Below the pieces are notes generated by a model. That model was not told where the DNA came from. It worked only from the letters and a program-made list of their open reading frames with translations, and did not search any database. From Castanea sativa (Eukaryota > Streptophyta > Magnoliopsida > Fagales > Fagaceae), in contig NC_134019.1 of NCBI RefSeq assembly GCF_040712315.1, forward strand, positions 39,585,873 to 39,649,872: a stretch of 64,000 nt of DNA, written 5' to 3'. Every line of letters begins with the position of its first letter. The first letter of the stretch is position 1. Position numbers and translations under genes: made by a program. Shown here piece after piece: positions 24,244-35,859 of the stretch.

Positions 24244-27067
24244 GGATTGCAACAGTGGGGTTAAAAAGGTAAAATTTTTACAACATGGGACTGTGTACTA
24301 AAGCTGAGAGCTAAAGAGAAAAACCATTTTCTATTCTCCAACCGATTAAAATAAAATTTGTTCCTTTGTTTTTTTCTATTCTTTTATTCTCCCACGGGCA
24401 AGCCTCAGAGAAAACACTCTCAACTCCCTCAAACTCACTCTCACCCGATCCACGCCTCCGACCCATCTCGGCCTTCTCTGATGCTCTCAACTCTCTCAAA
24501 CTCTCACCTCTGAACTCTCACCTCTCTGTCCCGCCGCCGCCGCCGCTGATCCACGCCTCCGACCCGGCTGGCCTTCAGGTGAGTTGTATCTGTCTTCTTC
24601 ATCTACATTCTTGGGATTTTTGATTTGGGTAATTGGAATGATAAATTTATAATGTTTGTTGAATCTAATGATAAATCGTTGAGGATTGGAATGTATTGGG
24701 AATTTTCTATTTGCAGGAATTTATGTTTTTATTTTTAAACGTTAGCTTGGGAATTTTCTGTGTGCAGGGAAGGCTACAATTTTTTTTGTTTCTGTTTTTG
24801 CTTCTTGCTGATTTTCTGTTTGTTGATTCTAATTTATTTGCATAGTTCACGAATTTCGGCTCAATGGTAAGTAATTGCAAGCAAATAATATTGTGGGTTG
24901 AAATTTATTGTTAAAAAATATTGTCGGTTCTTAATTTAAATAGTCTCAACAAGGCATGGAATTTGATTTCAAATCTCCTATTGATTCTGTGTAAAATAAA
25001 GAACCATTCAATCAAATTGATTGCCAGTGTTAATTATTAGATTTTATAAATTTTGAGTGAGTTTTTTTTTTTTTTTTTTTTTTTTCCTTTCGTAGTTCAT
25101 ACATGTATTGAAATCTTAAAAAAGGATTTCTCTATTGGTGAATAGGAATATAAACATGATATCAAATCTCATCTAATATTTATATCTAATCATATGGAGT
25201 ATCCATTTCTAAAACCAGAGATGGATAAGGTTTTAATTAAGTGGGAAAAAAAAAAAAAATCCTTGAAGAGTCTATTGGGGATGGTTCATTTGTTGAATTG
25301 GCCGTAAAGTGATATATATTTAGTGTTGAAATATCTTAATAAGAAATTGGTAAAGGTGGAAAGATCTTAATATTATCCTAAAGTGTTTTCTGAACTGCAT
25401 ATAATCTATTGCTTATTCTCAGAGTTTGAAAATGAGAGACATTCACATGTCATGGATATCTGTCTTCTGCCTACTCAAAGTTATAAACAGTTTATTCTCC
25501 ACCAACTTATTCTTGACAATTTTTTTTTTCTAATCATTAAAGACATGTAATTTATTTTCTTGCTCTCACCCCAATATATTCGGATGGAGCTGATCAACTA
25601 AGACTCTTAGTCTTTGAAGTATTCACACTTTTATTCTTGGTTGCTTTAACAGAGAGGACCATGAGGATCTTTCAGTAAAGGTGAAGTCAAGGCTCAAGGT
25701 GTCCCTCCGAAGCCTGCTAAAACTCTGGTCGCGTGGGGAGATTGCTATGACGTGGGATTTTTGTGTTAGAGCAGTTATCTCTGAGCATGCCCAGCAGAAC
25801 GGTGGAGGGAACTTCAGCTCAAAATTCGGAACTTGGGAGAACTTTCTCAGTGCTGCTTGAATCATTTACATATAATCTATTTGTACAATTACTCTCGATA
25901 GGCACTGTGGCAGGTTCAGCCAGAGTTGATGAAATTAAGTATTCTGCTAATTGTTTCAGTTGGGATGCTTGTAAAGATATATATATATTTTTTTGGTAAT
26001 ATAGTTAGCATCTTGGTGTATACTGGTATAGAATGCTTTGTTTTAAGCTTAAAATAGAAAGCAAAGTGCTGAAAACCAACCTGGTCTCACTTGTAGTTAC
26101 TCCTAAAAGGCTTTTGTAGAATAGTTTCAGGGTTGAAACTTGAAATTACAGTGGTATTTGATGGTTGAGCTATGGATCTCCAAGAATTGAAATCAATAAT
26201 CGAGCAAAATTGTGAAACTTGAGTCAAGTCATAGGAACTTCCTGTTTTATATGTTAAGAAGTATGGATCATAGGAACTTGTGTGAGTGTGCGAGTTTTAT
26301 TGTAATTTGATTTGAGTTATGTGTGTGAGTGATCTATGGATTACATTGTTCCAACTATAATGTGTGTTTTATTTTATATGTTTTATTGTAAAGTTCTTCC
26401 ATTTCATAGTTCACATTGTTCCAAGATTGCTTCTGGACAATTGAGACGATTGTTTTAGTCAAAGATAAATTTGTATATATATAATTTGGTTTAAAAAATA
26501 ATAATAATAATGTTGTTATACCGGACGATAATAGGCTATCATGACAATTGAGAAATTTTTTTTTTAGTCAAAAGATAAATTTGTATATATATAATTTGGG
26601 GTTAGAACAAAATATTATTGTTACACTAGATATTTATTTGCTATCATGATGATTGAGAAATTGTTTTAGTAAAAAAAATGCATAAGTATAATTTGGGGTT
26701 AAGAAAATCATTTGTTAACACTAGACGATTATTTGCTATCATGTGGTGGCGGCGGTGGCGAAGGCGGTGGAGGAATTGGTGGCGGTTGCCATGGCGGCAG
26801 CAATGGAAGAGTCGATGGCGACAATGGTGGTGGCAGCAATAGTGGCAGCGGTAACAGTTGCGGTGATTGTGGTTGTTTATTGTAGTGGATATATTATTTT
26901 ATTGTAGTAGATCTATTATTTTATTGTGATGTTTATATTATTTTATTGTGTTGAAAGCTAAAATAGATCCATTGTTACTGGATGTTTTGTAAAGTGAGTA
27001 AGTAAAATAGATAAAATAACTTTTTGTGGTGCCAAATAGCTAAATTTTTAGCTTCATTGTTGTGGAT
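24244..27067. mobile_element. Possible non-autonomous DNA element carrying gene-like fragments
   Basis: The ends (GGATTGCAACAGTGGGGTTA at the left; reverse complement of the right GTATCCACAACAATGAAGCT) are weakly inverted. The right end has the AGCTAAATTTTTAGCTTC motif common in plant small DNA elements, also at 31104-31190. Inside, 24366-24578 is GC-rich and ends CAG|GTGAGT like an exon 5' splice site; 25653-25860 follows TTTAACAG like an acceptor. 26740-26875 is a GGT/GGC-rich repeat. No protein family recognised and no target duplication confirmed. Confidence 0.3.
26437..26742 (+). repeat. Three imperfect ~106-bp tandem repeats
   Basis: Units at 26437-26542, 26543-26648 and 26649-26742 each run from (C/G)AATTGAGA or ATGATTGAGA through TATAATTTGG(GGTT) to GCTATCATG. 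The third is shorter. Confidence 0.85.
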
Positions 27068-27175
27068 ACTATTAGTGTACTGGCCCAACGGGCTCTAGGC
27101 CCACTACTTTTGAGTATTTTATCATTAGAATTCACAATTTCAAAGGACAATTCAAAAAAATTATTATTATTATTA

Positions 27176-29127
27176 GGGATAATTACACTTTGCCCACCTT
27201 CGGTTTGCCTCTAATTTGATGTGCCTACTCGTGGTTTAAACTTTGACACTTTACTCACCTGTGGTTCCTACCGTGTAGTTTCTGTTACCCACCTCTGTTA
27301 AAAAAGGGGTAAATAAGTCTTTTTACACCCATTTTATGTCTCTCTCCTCCCAAAACAAGAAAAAAAAAACAAAAAACAAAAGAAAAACAAGATCAAAATA
27401 TGGTATTAGTTTCTCACAATTCACAAACATGAAAAACATACACAAATTTGAAGAACATAAACCTAGAAAAACATAAACCCAGATAATACAAATTAAATCA
27501 AGCAATAAGTACAAACCACAGAACATATACCCAGAAAAATCAAACTCAAATCAACCTCCACAAATATATATTTACCTTGTTGTCTCTCTTTCACCGCAAT
27601 GGTTACAAATTTGTTCAAAGAAAAAAAAAAATCAATGGTCACTTACACCTGTTCTTCTATAACAATCTCTCTCCAAACCCCAAACTCAGCCATGGCCGAC
27701 TAGTGACCACTCACAGCATATCTCCGCCACTCCAACACCACCTCAGAGGGTGGTTCTCAAGCTCTTTTGTACTTCAACATGATCTTCCCCTTCCACAAAC
27801 TCATCAACAACCCAATCACCCCTTCTCCAAAATACTCTTCAATCAGTTCAGTTTCACACAAACACACAACTATCACATCCACAACACCATTATGCCTTTA
27901 ATACTCCCACTATTTTCCTAAACCCCACCAATCCCCACCACCCACATCATCACATTTTCCACCTCCAGAGACACAATCCATGGGTGAACAAACCCAAACA
28001 GAGCCCCACCTTGACTCTACAACCACCACCACCACCACCACAACTGTCAGCATAACCACCACAATCGTGGAAGCCACCGCACCAACTCCAACCGCAACAG
28101 AAATAACTAATTCCCCAACCGAAATAACCAATGCGGCAGCAGAAATAGCTGCAGCCGCAGCCACAACCCAAACCTCATCTCCCCTTCCAAAATCCCCTTC
28201 TGTCCTCGAAAGATCCGAAAACTCTCACCCAACCTGAATAATTCCCCTTAAACCCTTGCAATCACCACCCAAACCCAAACTCCGAAACCGAAATCCACCA
28301 AATCGAAAACCACTCAGCTCTGCGCAATCCAATCCATACCTCGAATCGCGGCGAGGTCTCTCTCTTGATCGGAGCTGGATATCGGCGATGCACCTACCGT
28401 CATAGCCTCAGGCATCACCAATGTCTCCGTTGACTCCATCGTTGGCTTTGAGCTCTCTCCCACCACATTTACACTTAGACTCACACTCACGCCCAACCCA
28501 ACAGGAAGATATCAGAGAGATATTTCAGGTATGAAAAATTTTTGATCTTGTTTTGGGTTTGAAAAATTTTTGATCATGTGTTCTGGGTTTGAAATTTTTT
28601 TTATTTGAGTCATGTTCTAAGAGATGCCCATTTCGATCTTGGTTTTTTTTTTTTTTTTTTTTTTTATAAATTCTTGTTGATGTTGTATTTGAAAGTTGGT
28701 GGTGTGTGTTAATGTAGGAACTATCTGGATTTGCTCCCTCAAATCCCATTTTTCACGGTGGTTTGTGTGTTTGGATTTGAGTTTTTGGCTGGGTTTAGAT
28801 CTTGTTGTTGTCGGCGTTGGGTATGTTGTGGTGGATCTGCTGGGTTTGTGTGTTTAAACACGCAGACATCAATTGAAAAAAGAAAAAACATATTCATTGA
28901 GTTAATCAATCAAATCAAACTCCACGCAACATTTGGGAGTGAGTGTGTTTTGATCCGTTTGGGATTTGGTTTTTTGCATAATTAGTGTTAGAGTAATGGC
29001 TGAGGAAGAGGTGGGTTACGACAGAGTAACGGTGGGAATTACAGGTGGGTAAAGTGTCAAAGTTTAAACCACGGGTAGGCACATCAAATTAGAGGCAAAC
29101 CACATGTGGGCAAAGTGTAATTATCCC
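27176..29127. mobile_element. MULE-like element with ~100-bp terminal inverted repeats
   Basis: 27176-27275 and the reverse complement of 29028-29127 match over about 100 bp with roughly eight differences (start GGGATAATTACACTTTG). The flanking 9-mers are TTATTATTA and TTCTTATTA, 8/9 alike, although both lie in ATT-rich DNA. Long inverted ends and 9-bp duplications are characteristic of Mutator-like elements. No transposase is present. The interior is GC-richer than its surroundings and has an intron-like segment, suggesting captured host sequence (Pack-MULE). Confidence 0.7.
27980..28985 (+). pseudogene. Captured gene-like segment inside the MULE-like element
   Basis: An 85-codon plus ORF (27980-28237) is Thr/Ala/Pro-rich with a run of threonines. 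Further right, TTTCAG|GTATGA at about 28528 and AATGTAG|GAACTA at about 28718 look like a donor and an acceptor bounding a 190-nt T-rich intron. I cannot identify the parent gene, and stops interrupt the frame between the ORF and the donor, so this is at best a gene fragment. Confidence 0.3.
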
Positions 29128-29130
29128 TTC

Positions 29131-29225
<95 letters not shown>
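29131..29225. repeat. (ATT)n microsatellite, about 31 units
   Basis: Nearly perfect ATT repeat adjoining the right end of the MULE-like element; a shorter ATT run lies at its left end, so the element may have inserted into the microsatellite. Confidence 0.95.
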
Positions 29226-29226
<1 letters not shown>

Positions 29227-29334
29227 TTGCTTCCCATTTTATTGTTGATTGTTAAATAAGATTAAGAATGTTTATTCCTCATTCTTTGGCCTTGTCTTTT
29301 ATACATCAATGTTTTGTCTAGTACTGGAATCAAA

Positions 29335-29867
29335 GTAGTCTTAAAGAGTTAAGGCTGTTTGTTTTTGTGTTAGGAAAACTTCATATGTTTAGACAATGTG
29401 CTGAGATTTCTTTTAGCTAAATTTAGAGTATTAACTAAAAGACAATAGTTGTTTCATCGAACATCAATCCATAGCCCATATTGATCTTTTGTTAATATTT
29501 TGCTTTAAGTTTTACCTTATGATAGAATGATTGATTGAAGACTCACTACTCTATGTATGTACAAGACTCAAATTTATACACTGAAAGTTAATTGCATTTT
29601 ATCAAAGTACTAGGTGTTAAATGGTAAATTTTAAACTTGATGTGATATAAAGTGTACTGTAAAACAATAACGGAACCAGGATTTTAAGTTTGAAGGGGTC
29701 GGAGAAAAAAAAAAAAAAAAACTCCAAATAGGCATCTTTATACTTTTAACAAATTATAAATACACAAAATCATTATTTCTTAAAACATTAAAATGCAATT
29801 ATCTACCAACAAAGACAAAAAAAAAAAAAAAAAAAAGATTTAAAAAAAAATATAGTGTTGGGTTATA
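29335..29867 (+). repeat. Segmental duplication, copy 2 (first part)
   Basis: 29335-29575 repeats 22870-23130. The rest (29576-29867) is AT-rich with two poly-A tracts and no recognised feature. Confidence 0.6.
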
Positions 29868-31054
29868 GATTGACCATAATTAATTAATTCAATTACCCAA
29901 GTTGATTTTTGTTTTTTTTGTTTTTTTGAAAAATAATTACAACATGCTGTTAACCTCGCAACTCGAACCCTTTTCCTCCTAGATCGTAAGCACTTTGTGC
30001 ATGGAAATGTGTAAATTCAGTTACAAGGCTTTTGGCACCCAAGTTGATTAATTATGTCAAATTACATGCAAATCGTGAAGGTACTAACAAATCACCAAAT
30101 AAACTAATATGCAGGGAAATTAAAAGACACGGTGATTTATTGACAAATGAGAAAAATCTCTTGCAAGGCAAAAACTCCCACTAGGTGATTTTCAAGTCAC
30201 CATTCCCAAGAATCCACTAATCAAGAACAAGCAGTTACAAGTATAAGAAATCTTACCACTATTAGGCCTATCCCAAAATACCAACCTACAGTTGAACCTT
30301 TGCTCCAATCTCTAATTGGACTTGATTTTGTAGACGACTTTTTCCTTTGCACGGATCCCAGTACGTGACTAACTCCTTTGCATGAATTACAGTACATGAC
30401 TAACTCCACAACAGCTCTTTAATTGTTGTAGTTGATTTGCAACAGCTTCACAAAGAAACACTAATATGATCTTCAATGGTTGGTGCTTAAGACTTTGCTT
30501 GGTTACAGAACCCAAAGGCGTAGAAGAAACGCAACAATAACTATTTCTTCTGTAGGAGGAGGTTAAGGTTTCAAAAAGAAAATCTTATGAAACTTTCTAG
30601 GGTTAGGGTTTTCTTTCCCCATCTCCTTATCTAAATAGGAGCTTAATGGGTCTTTTAATTAGACTCTCCTATTCCAATTAGGTATACACAAACCTTTGGC
30701 TTTCTTAGTCGTATTAGGATTATAAAACCCATAAACAAATAGCCTCTTAGAATAAAATGTTGCTAGCTATATTTTGAAATCCGTTAGCTTAATAGATCGA
30801 GAGTTGTCGAGCTTGTGTCGAGAATTCTTCATTGTCATGATAGATGCTAGTGTTGAAACTAGTGTCGAGCTTCACTCTTTCAACTTTTCTTCACTTGTTT
30901 TTTGGTTCAATCTTCATGTCTTTAATGATACTACTTGTAATGTAAACTTTATGTACTTCTTGATATATCTAAACTCATCTTAAATTTACCCAATTACAAA
31001 TAAAATACGTTTTGTCATAGGATATGCCAATACATAGAAACTATGACCCTAACA
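29868..31054 (-). repeat. Family A-type LTR, minus strand, containing a SINE
   Basis: The reverse complement starts TGTTAGGGTCATAG at 31054 and carries the family A landmarks (CTTGTTCTTGATTAG, GGGATCCGTGCAAAGG) to a diverged end near 29868. More diverged from the other family A copies than they are from each other. No adjacent internal domain, so a solo LTR is likely; the target duplication could not be confirmed. Confidence 0.7.
29908..30036 (-). mobile_element. SINE inserted in the LTR, 13-bp target duplication
   Basis: Flanked by ACCCAAGTTGATT at 29895-29907 and 30037-30049. On the minus strand it begins GCCAAAAGCCTTGTAACTG, has a B-box-like GGGTTCGAGTTGC and ends in an A-rich tail. Removing it restores the LTR sequence. 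Related in its head (GCCTTGTA) to the SINE at 22643. Confidence 0.8.
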
Positions 31055-31103
31055 ACTAGGCTAGCCTTTTTCTTTTCTTTTTTTTCTTTTTCTTTTTGAA
31101 GTT

Positions 31104-31618
31104 AGAGCATTTACAATAGTGGTGCTAAAAAATTTAACTTTTAGCACTTCAAAAAGCTACTTTATCTATTTTTTACGACCTTACTTTATAATACACCTAA
31201 TTTCAAATGTTCCATTTTTTTTACCAGTTCATTTAAATAATATAAACAACTTATTAAAATAATAAGGATGAGAGAGAATTTGAGTTTTTTAATCGAAGGA
31301 AGAGAGATAATTTTAATAAAATATTTTATTTTATTTTTAACAACTTGCTACTATCAATTGGTATTTATATTAGTTTATTGTAGTTGCAAAAAAATTAGCT
31401 TTAACTTCTCCAATAACACATGGTTTTTTGGTTCTTTGGTGGTCAAATAGTTTTTTTTTTTTTGTGGGTAAAATACAATCACCATTGTGAATACTTTTAT
31501 TATTTTTGTTAAGTTTTTGGGTGGGATAGTTGCTAGTTGTGTTAGGCAAGTTAGGGAGGAGGGGACATAAGGTTTTAAAAGAGGAGCCAACTATCAAAAT
31601 GAAAAATAGTGTATGTAA

Positions 31619-31678
<60 letters not shown>

Positions 31679-32150
31679 TTGGGACAAGGGGCCTAGGCCT
31701 CTTGGGCCCCCATCTAGGTTTGTCCCTATTATGAAGTGGTAAGTTAAAATAGATAAAAATAACTTTTTTTTTTACACATTAAATTTACATTTTTTTTAGA
31801 ACACTTGATTCCTCTGAATAAAATTGTTTTTCTCATTGATAAAAAACAAAAGGCATAAGATGCTCTATTATATGATGTAACAGACTCCTAATTAGGGGTT
31901 AAAAAAGAAATCCCTAGCTCAAAAAAAAACTTAGTGAGTTTGGATGGCACTCATGCATTGGGTGTTTGGCGTTTTTTCCCTGAGTCTTGTGCACTGTTCA
32001 CGGGACTCGCAAGTATAAAAAAATACAAATTTTGCTTTAAAACTGAATCTCACGGTGCTATATACGCATAAAAAAAATTATTTTGCTACAATATTTTTAG
32101 TAATAAATTTTCAATTTTCAAAAATAAGTAGTATTCAAACAAACCCTAAT
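31104..32150. other. MITE-like remnants and (TA)n repeat
   Basis: 31104-31190 has the GAGCATTTACAATAGTGGTGC / TTTAGCACTTC motif of small DNA elements. 31621-31671 is a TA microsatellite. 31934-32150 is a diverged relative of the MITE at 12889 (GTGCACTGTTCACGGGAC, TTCAAACAAACCC). No gene. Confidence 0.5.
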
Positions 32151-33132
32151 TAGTTAAAAAAAAAAAACTCATAAATCATCGGTTACAACCAATCAAGATA
32201 AATCACGTGTCTAAAGTAATCTTTATGTTAACAAAAGCACGTAACAAACACGTGTCTGACTTAAGTTGATTCCTCATCAATACCGCAACGTTTCACCGGG
32301 CTCTTTACTGGCACGACATCGTTTAGTCTAAAGGTGTTTGGTCACTTACTGAGAATACGACATCGTTTGACTGTCATATCTTTTAAATTCTGTACAGCTA
32401 CTTACATGAGAGTAAATATGTATATATGTAGCACTCCTGACATTAACTTTAGAGCCATAAAGGTTGGAAGTTCTACAACCTTTGGATGAAGAAGCGAGGC
32501 ACTGAGGTTGAAGTAGCTAGACTTAACTGCAGAGCTCTCCAAGTTACAACTCAAAAACATTATTGTAAAATAGTGTGTCTGGATGTCAATTTTTACAATA
32601 TTTTGAGCTCATGATGCCATTCATATGTAATGGCTAACTTGTCCCTACTAATTACAATACTATGTGGACCTCTATTTTTACCCCTTTTGAATTTCTCTTG
32701 CTTCATAACCCCAATGTATTCTCGGACTCAATACAATTCATTACTATCACAGCAACAACATGAGCAGGGTAAACAAACAACAGTTTCTTGTCAATCTTAA
32801 GCTAAAGCCAGTAACCAATCAATAACGAGCTAACTTGAAGCACGATCTCATCCATTCACGTGGGTCTGGCCTGATATAAAAATCCAGCAGGCCAAGGTTG
32901 CAGTCTCTAACAATTCCCAGCTCAATAAGATACATTGGTTTCTTTTATTCAACCGAATAAATGAACAAAGAGTGCAATCATAGAGGAACAAGAACGCCAC
33001 AGTACTATTTATCAAAATAAGAAAAAGAAAAAGAAAGCAGCACTAAAACAAACACACAACATTCCAAACAAACGACTATACAAAATAGTGCAACGCAGAG
33101 TTCAATCACGGAGTAAACAATTCTTGACACCA
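32151..33132. other. Intergenic, pieces of segmental duplication
   Basis: 32190-32300 and 32610-32680 recall 23190-23330 (CACGT repeats, TAATGGCTAA, CTACTAATTACAA). 32929-32985 (CATTGGTTTCTTTTATTC...GAGTGCAATCATAG) resembles 13190-13238. No supported gene. Confidence 0.45.
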
Positions 33133-33252
33133 CTACATGTACGCATCAGAGAATATGTTTAATGAGTCTACGAAACCAAGTTCTTCAAATTGTATAATAG
33201 ACACGAACTTGTACAAGTTGCAGAGCTGGTCGGCACCATGGATCAGATTACC
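33133..33252 (-). CDS. Putative terminal exon, unrecognised protein
   Basis: On the minus strand a pyrimidine-rich tract ending TTTTTCTTCAG precedes an open stretch that reads GNLIHGADQLCNLYKFVSII..., ends ...FSDAYM and stops at 33133. Base composition is coding-like and the acceptor is good, but no upstream exon or homologous family could be named. It lies about 0.9 kb downstream of the CNL stop and in the same orientation, so it could be part of a neighbouring decayed gene or an alternative 3' exon. Low confidence. Confidence 0.25.
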   Translation of the reverse strand, partial: GNLIHGADQLCNLYKFVSIIQFEELGFVDSLNIFSDAYM

Positions 33253-34166
33253 TGAAGAAAAAGAAATGAGACAACCAACTAAAATGATTAAGCCCAATAC
33301 AAAAAAAATAAAAAATATAATAATAATAAATGAAGTATGCTGTAGACATGAACTCATTAAAGAACACTTACGATTCGCTTATTTTGTTAAAATTGAAAAC
33401 TTTTTGCTGAAAGTACGGTAGATAAAGGTAAAAGTTAAGTAAAATAATATAGTGAGACTCATGAATAGTATCAAAAAATGCAGTGGGATCCATGAATAGT
33501 AACAAAAATAAGCTGAATAGTAAAATAAGTTGACAAAAATAATCTTGTCAAACAAACACTTAGAACCATATTTAGTTAACCTATATATTCACGCTACGGA
33601 AATGAAATGAGAAAGTAGGAAGGCCCAAAAAAAAAAAACAGTAAAAAGAAGAAGCTGTTAATAAAAATTCATTGCTTAATTTATTGATAACATGGCAAAA
33701 AATAAGAGTCCACCACAAAAATGAAGCGGAAAAGAAAGTAAATAAGTATGTAAATTGAGAGGGGGGGGGGGGGGACCTTCATTCTGATCAAAAGAAGAAG
33801 TACCCTTGCATTAGAGAAAATTTTGTTAAATATTATTGGAAAAAGTTTGGGCTCTAAATATATTTAGAATCCTGGGCTCTTAATAGGAAGATGTCATTAA
33901 TTCTTATCAAGTGCAATACACATGATTCACTTAACTCAACCAACCAAGTGAATTATATATACTATATATGGCGGTATATATGCTATCTTCTTATTGGTGG
34001 TTGGAGCCCAAGGCTCCAAACATGTTTGAAGATAAACCTTTTCCAATATTATTTAGGAAAAAAATTGAATTAATTGGGGAGAGATTTGAAACAAAAGAAG
34101 CACCATAAAATATTTAAAAAATGTGAGTGCAAGAATTCACTGATGTACCTTGTTAGCCAAAGATTA
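33253..34166. other. Downstream region of the CNL gene
   Basis: AT-rich with a MITE-like stretch at 33420-33570 (repeats of CATGAATAGTA) and a poly-G run at about 33762-33774. It must hold the 3' UTR of the CNL gene; no single polyadenylation signal stands out. Confidence 0.4.
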
Positions 34167-35797
34167 TTATTCTCTGTCACATTGTTGAAATACAAGGGAA
34201 GGGACATGTTGGACTTTGTAAAAATCAGGTCCTCCTTTGTCAAGCCTATCTTTGAATGACTTTGGCATGTCATTGATCTCCAATTTCTGGAGGGTTGCGA
34301 TGAAACTCAATCCATCTGGAATTGTCATCAAGCACCAGCATTCTCTAATTTCCAAATGTAAAAGATTGGGTGCGGCTCCTTCATACACCCTCCATTCCTC
34401 TAAATATCTCAATTCAGAAAGGACAAGAGATTGAAGCAAAGGAAATCCTCTTTGAGAACAAACCATATTCTTTCCTAAGAATGAATTAAAAAGAAGGCGG
34501 AGGATTTTTAAGTTTGACAACTTCTCTAATGTTGCCATTGGGTCTTCCTCAAGACCAGTTCTCCATAAGGTCAACTTGGCCAAATTTGGAGAGAATTGGT
34601 GAGCTTTTGGGAGCTTCTTTATTAAGCGATGTAGATTTAGCTTATATATATCAGGACAACTTGATACTACTTGTACTACATCTGAATCCCATTCCCATTC
34701 ATTTAAAAAAGTCGTTGTGCGAAGAGATCGAAGACGGTTGAATCTAAAACTTGAGGGAATGTGGATACTTTCAGGGATAACATTCACCAATGTCTGTAAA
34801 TAATGAAGATTAGACAATTCCAACTTCTCACTTACCCGATAATAAATGGGTAGATATAGATGCCTCAACTGTTTCATGTTCTTAAACACATTTGGCACTT
34901 TCATACCATATTCTTGAGACCGCAAATCTAGTGTCTCCAAGCACTTCAAATTGCCCATAGATGATGGCACGATTTCTATCTTGGTATTTTTCAAAGATAA
35001 AAATCTCAAGTGTATGAGATATCCAATGTCATCAGGTAAGTTTCCACAATAATAATGAAAATTTTCTAGATTTAAGACTCTGAGCAACCTGATTTTCTTG
35101 AAATAAGATTCTTTAAGATACAAATTATTGTCATGAGGCACAAAGTAGAGAAGAGACCTAAGGTAAGGATATTTATTAAATTTAATCCCCTCAAGGTAAT
35201 TATCACTTGATTCCAAATTGATTGCAAGTCTTCGAATTTTACCAATACGTGCATTACTTTCTTCCGTGGAAGGATTCTTGGTGATTTGGAGGAAATTTTC
35301 CTGTTGGGCTTTTGATACACAAAATTCTCGCATAAGATCATGGATTCGGCAAGTTCTAATCTTTCCAAGTGAACCATTTTTCCCCACCTGAACCATGCAT
35401 CTTTGCACTAGCTCTTGCAAATATCTCTCTCCCACATCCTCCATTGTATCCTCTCTTCCTCCTCTATTCTGAATTTGTGATATAAAGCCTTCTCCCATCC
35501 ACATACGAGTCAATTCCTTTCTTGGTATCTCAAAATCTTCAGGGAAATGGGCTAAATATAAAAAGCATGGTTTCAAGTGGCAAGGCAAATCATCATAACT
35601 TAATCCCATTACGTTGGTGAGTCGTAAGTCTGGTTGTTCATAAAGGTATGATTTGACATGTCTAAGAACATCCTCCCATTCTTCTATTTTCTTTGCGGCT
35701 AAAAGACCTCCAAGTATAGTGATGGCCAATGGTAAACCCCCACAATATCCAATCATTTCTTTCCCTAACTTTTCCATCTTAGTTTTCGTTAGAGAGT
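34167..35797 (-). CDS. CC-NB-LRR resistance protein, exon 2 (NB-ARC C-terminal half and LRR)
   Basis: This exon encodes residues 342-884 of a predicted 884-residue intracellular immune receptor. It opens after a strong acceptor (TTTTTGGTTTTCCAG, AG at 35798-35799 complement) and continues the exon 1 frame: the split codon G|AC gives Asp. Visible motifs: GLPL (CGGLPLAI, about residues 360-367), RNBS-D (CFLYLAHFPEDFEI, 419-432), an MHD-equivalent IHD (RIHDLMREFC, about 492-501), then leucine-rich repeats from about 525 to near the C-terminus, which ends FYKVQHVPSLVFQQCDRE. This arrangement and the tail are typical of RPP8/RPP13-like proteins. No internal stop or frameshift. The 550-codon open frame extends to 35819, but its first codons are intron. 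Confidence 0.92.
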
Positions 35798-35859
35798 CTG
35801 GAAAACCAAAAACAAACAAAACACTAATATCAATTTTTTTAATGAAAAATTAATATAAT

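Noticed and set aside
31370..31742. Overlapping ORFs on both strands around the TA repeat
   Set aside because: Same microsatellite effect; no family features and both strands open.
33418..33570. A promoter for a gene left of the CNL
   Set aside because: The CATGAATAGTA repeats and the AAACAAACACTTAG end fit a diverged MITE of the 12889 family better.
35798..35819. Using the in-frame ATG at 35819 as the start of a separate 550-residue LRR protein
   Set aside because: The leading codons lie in the polypyrimidine/acceptor region; the splice to 48965 restores a complete NB-ARC, so this ATG is intronic.
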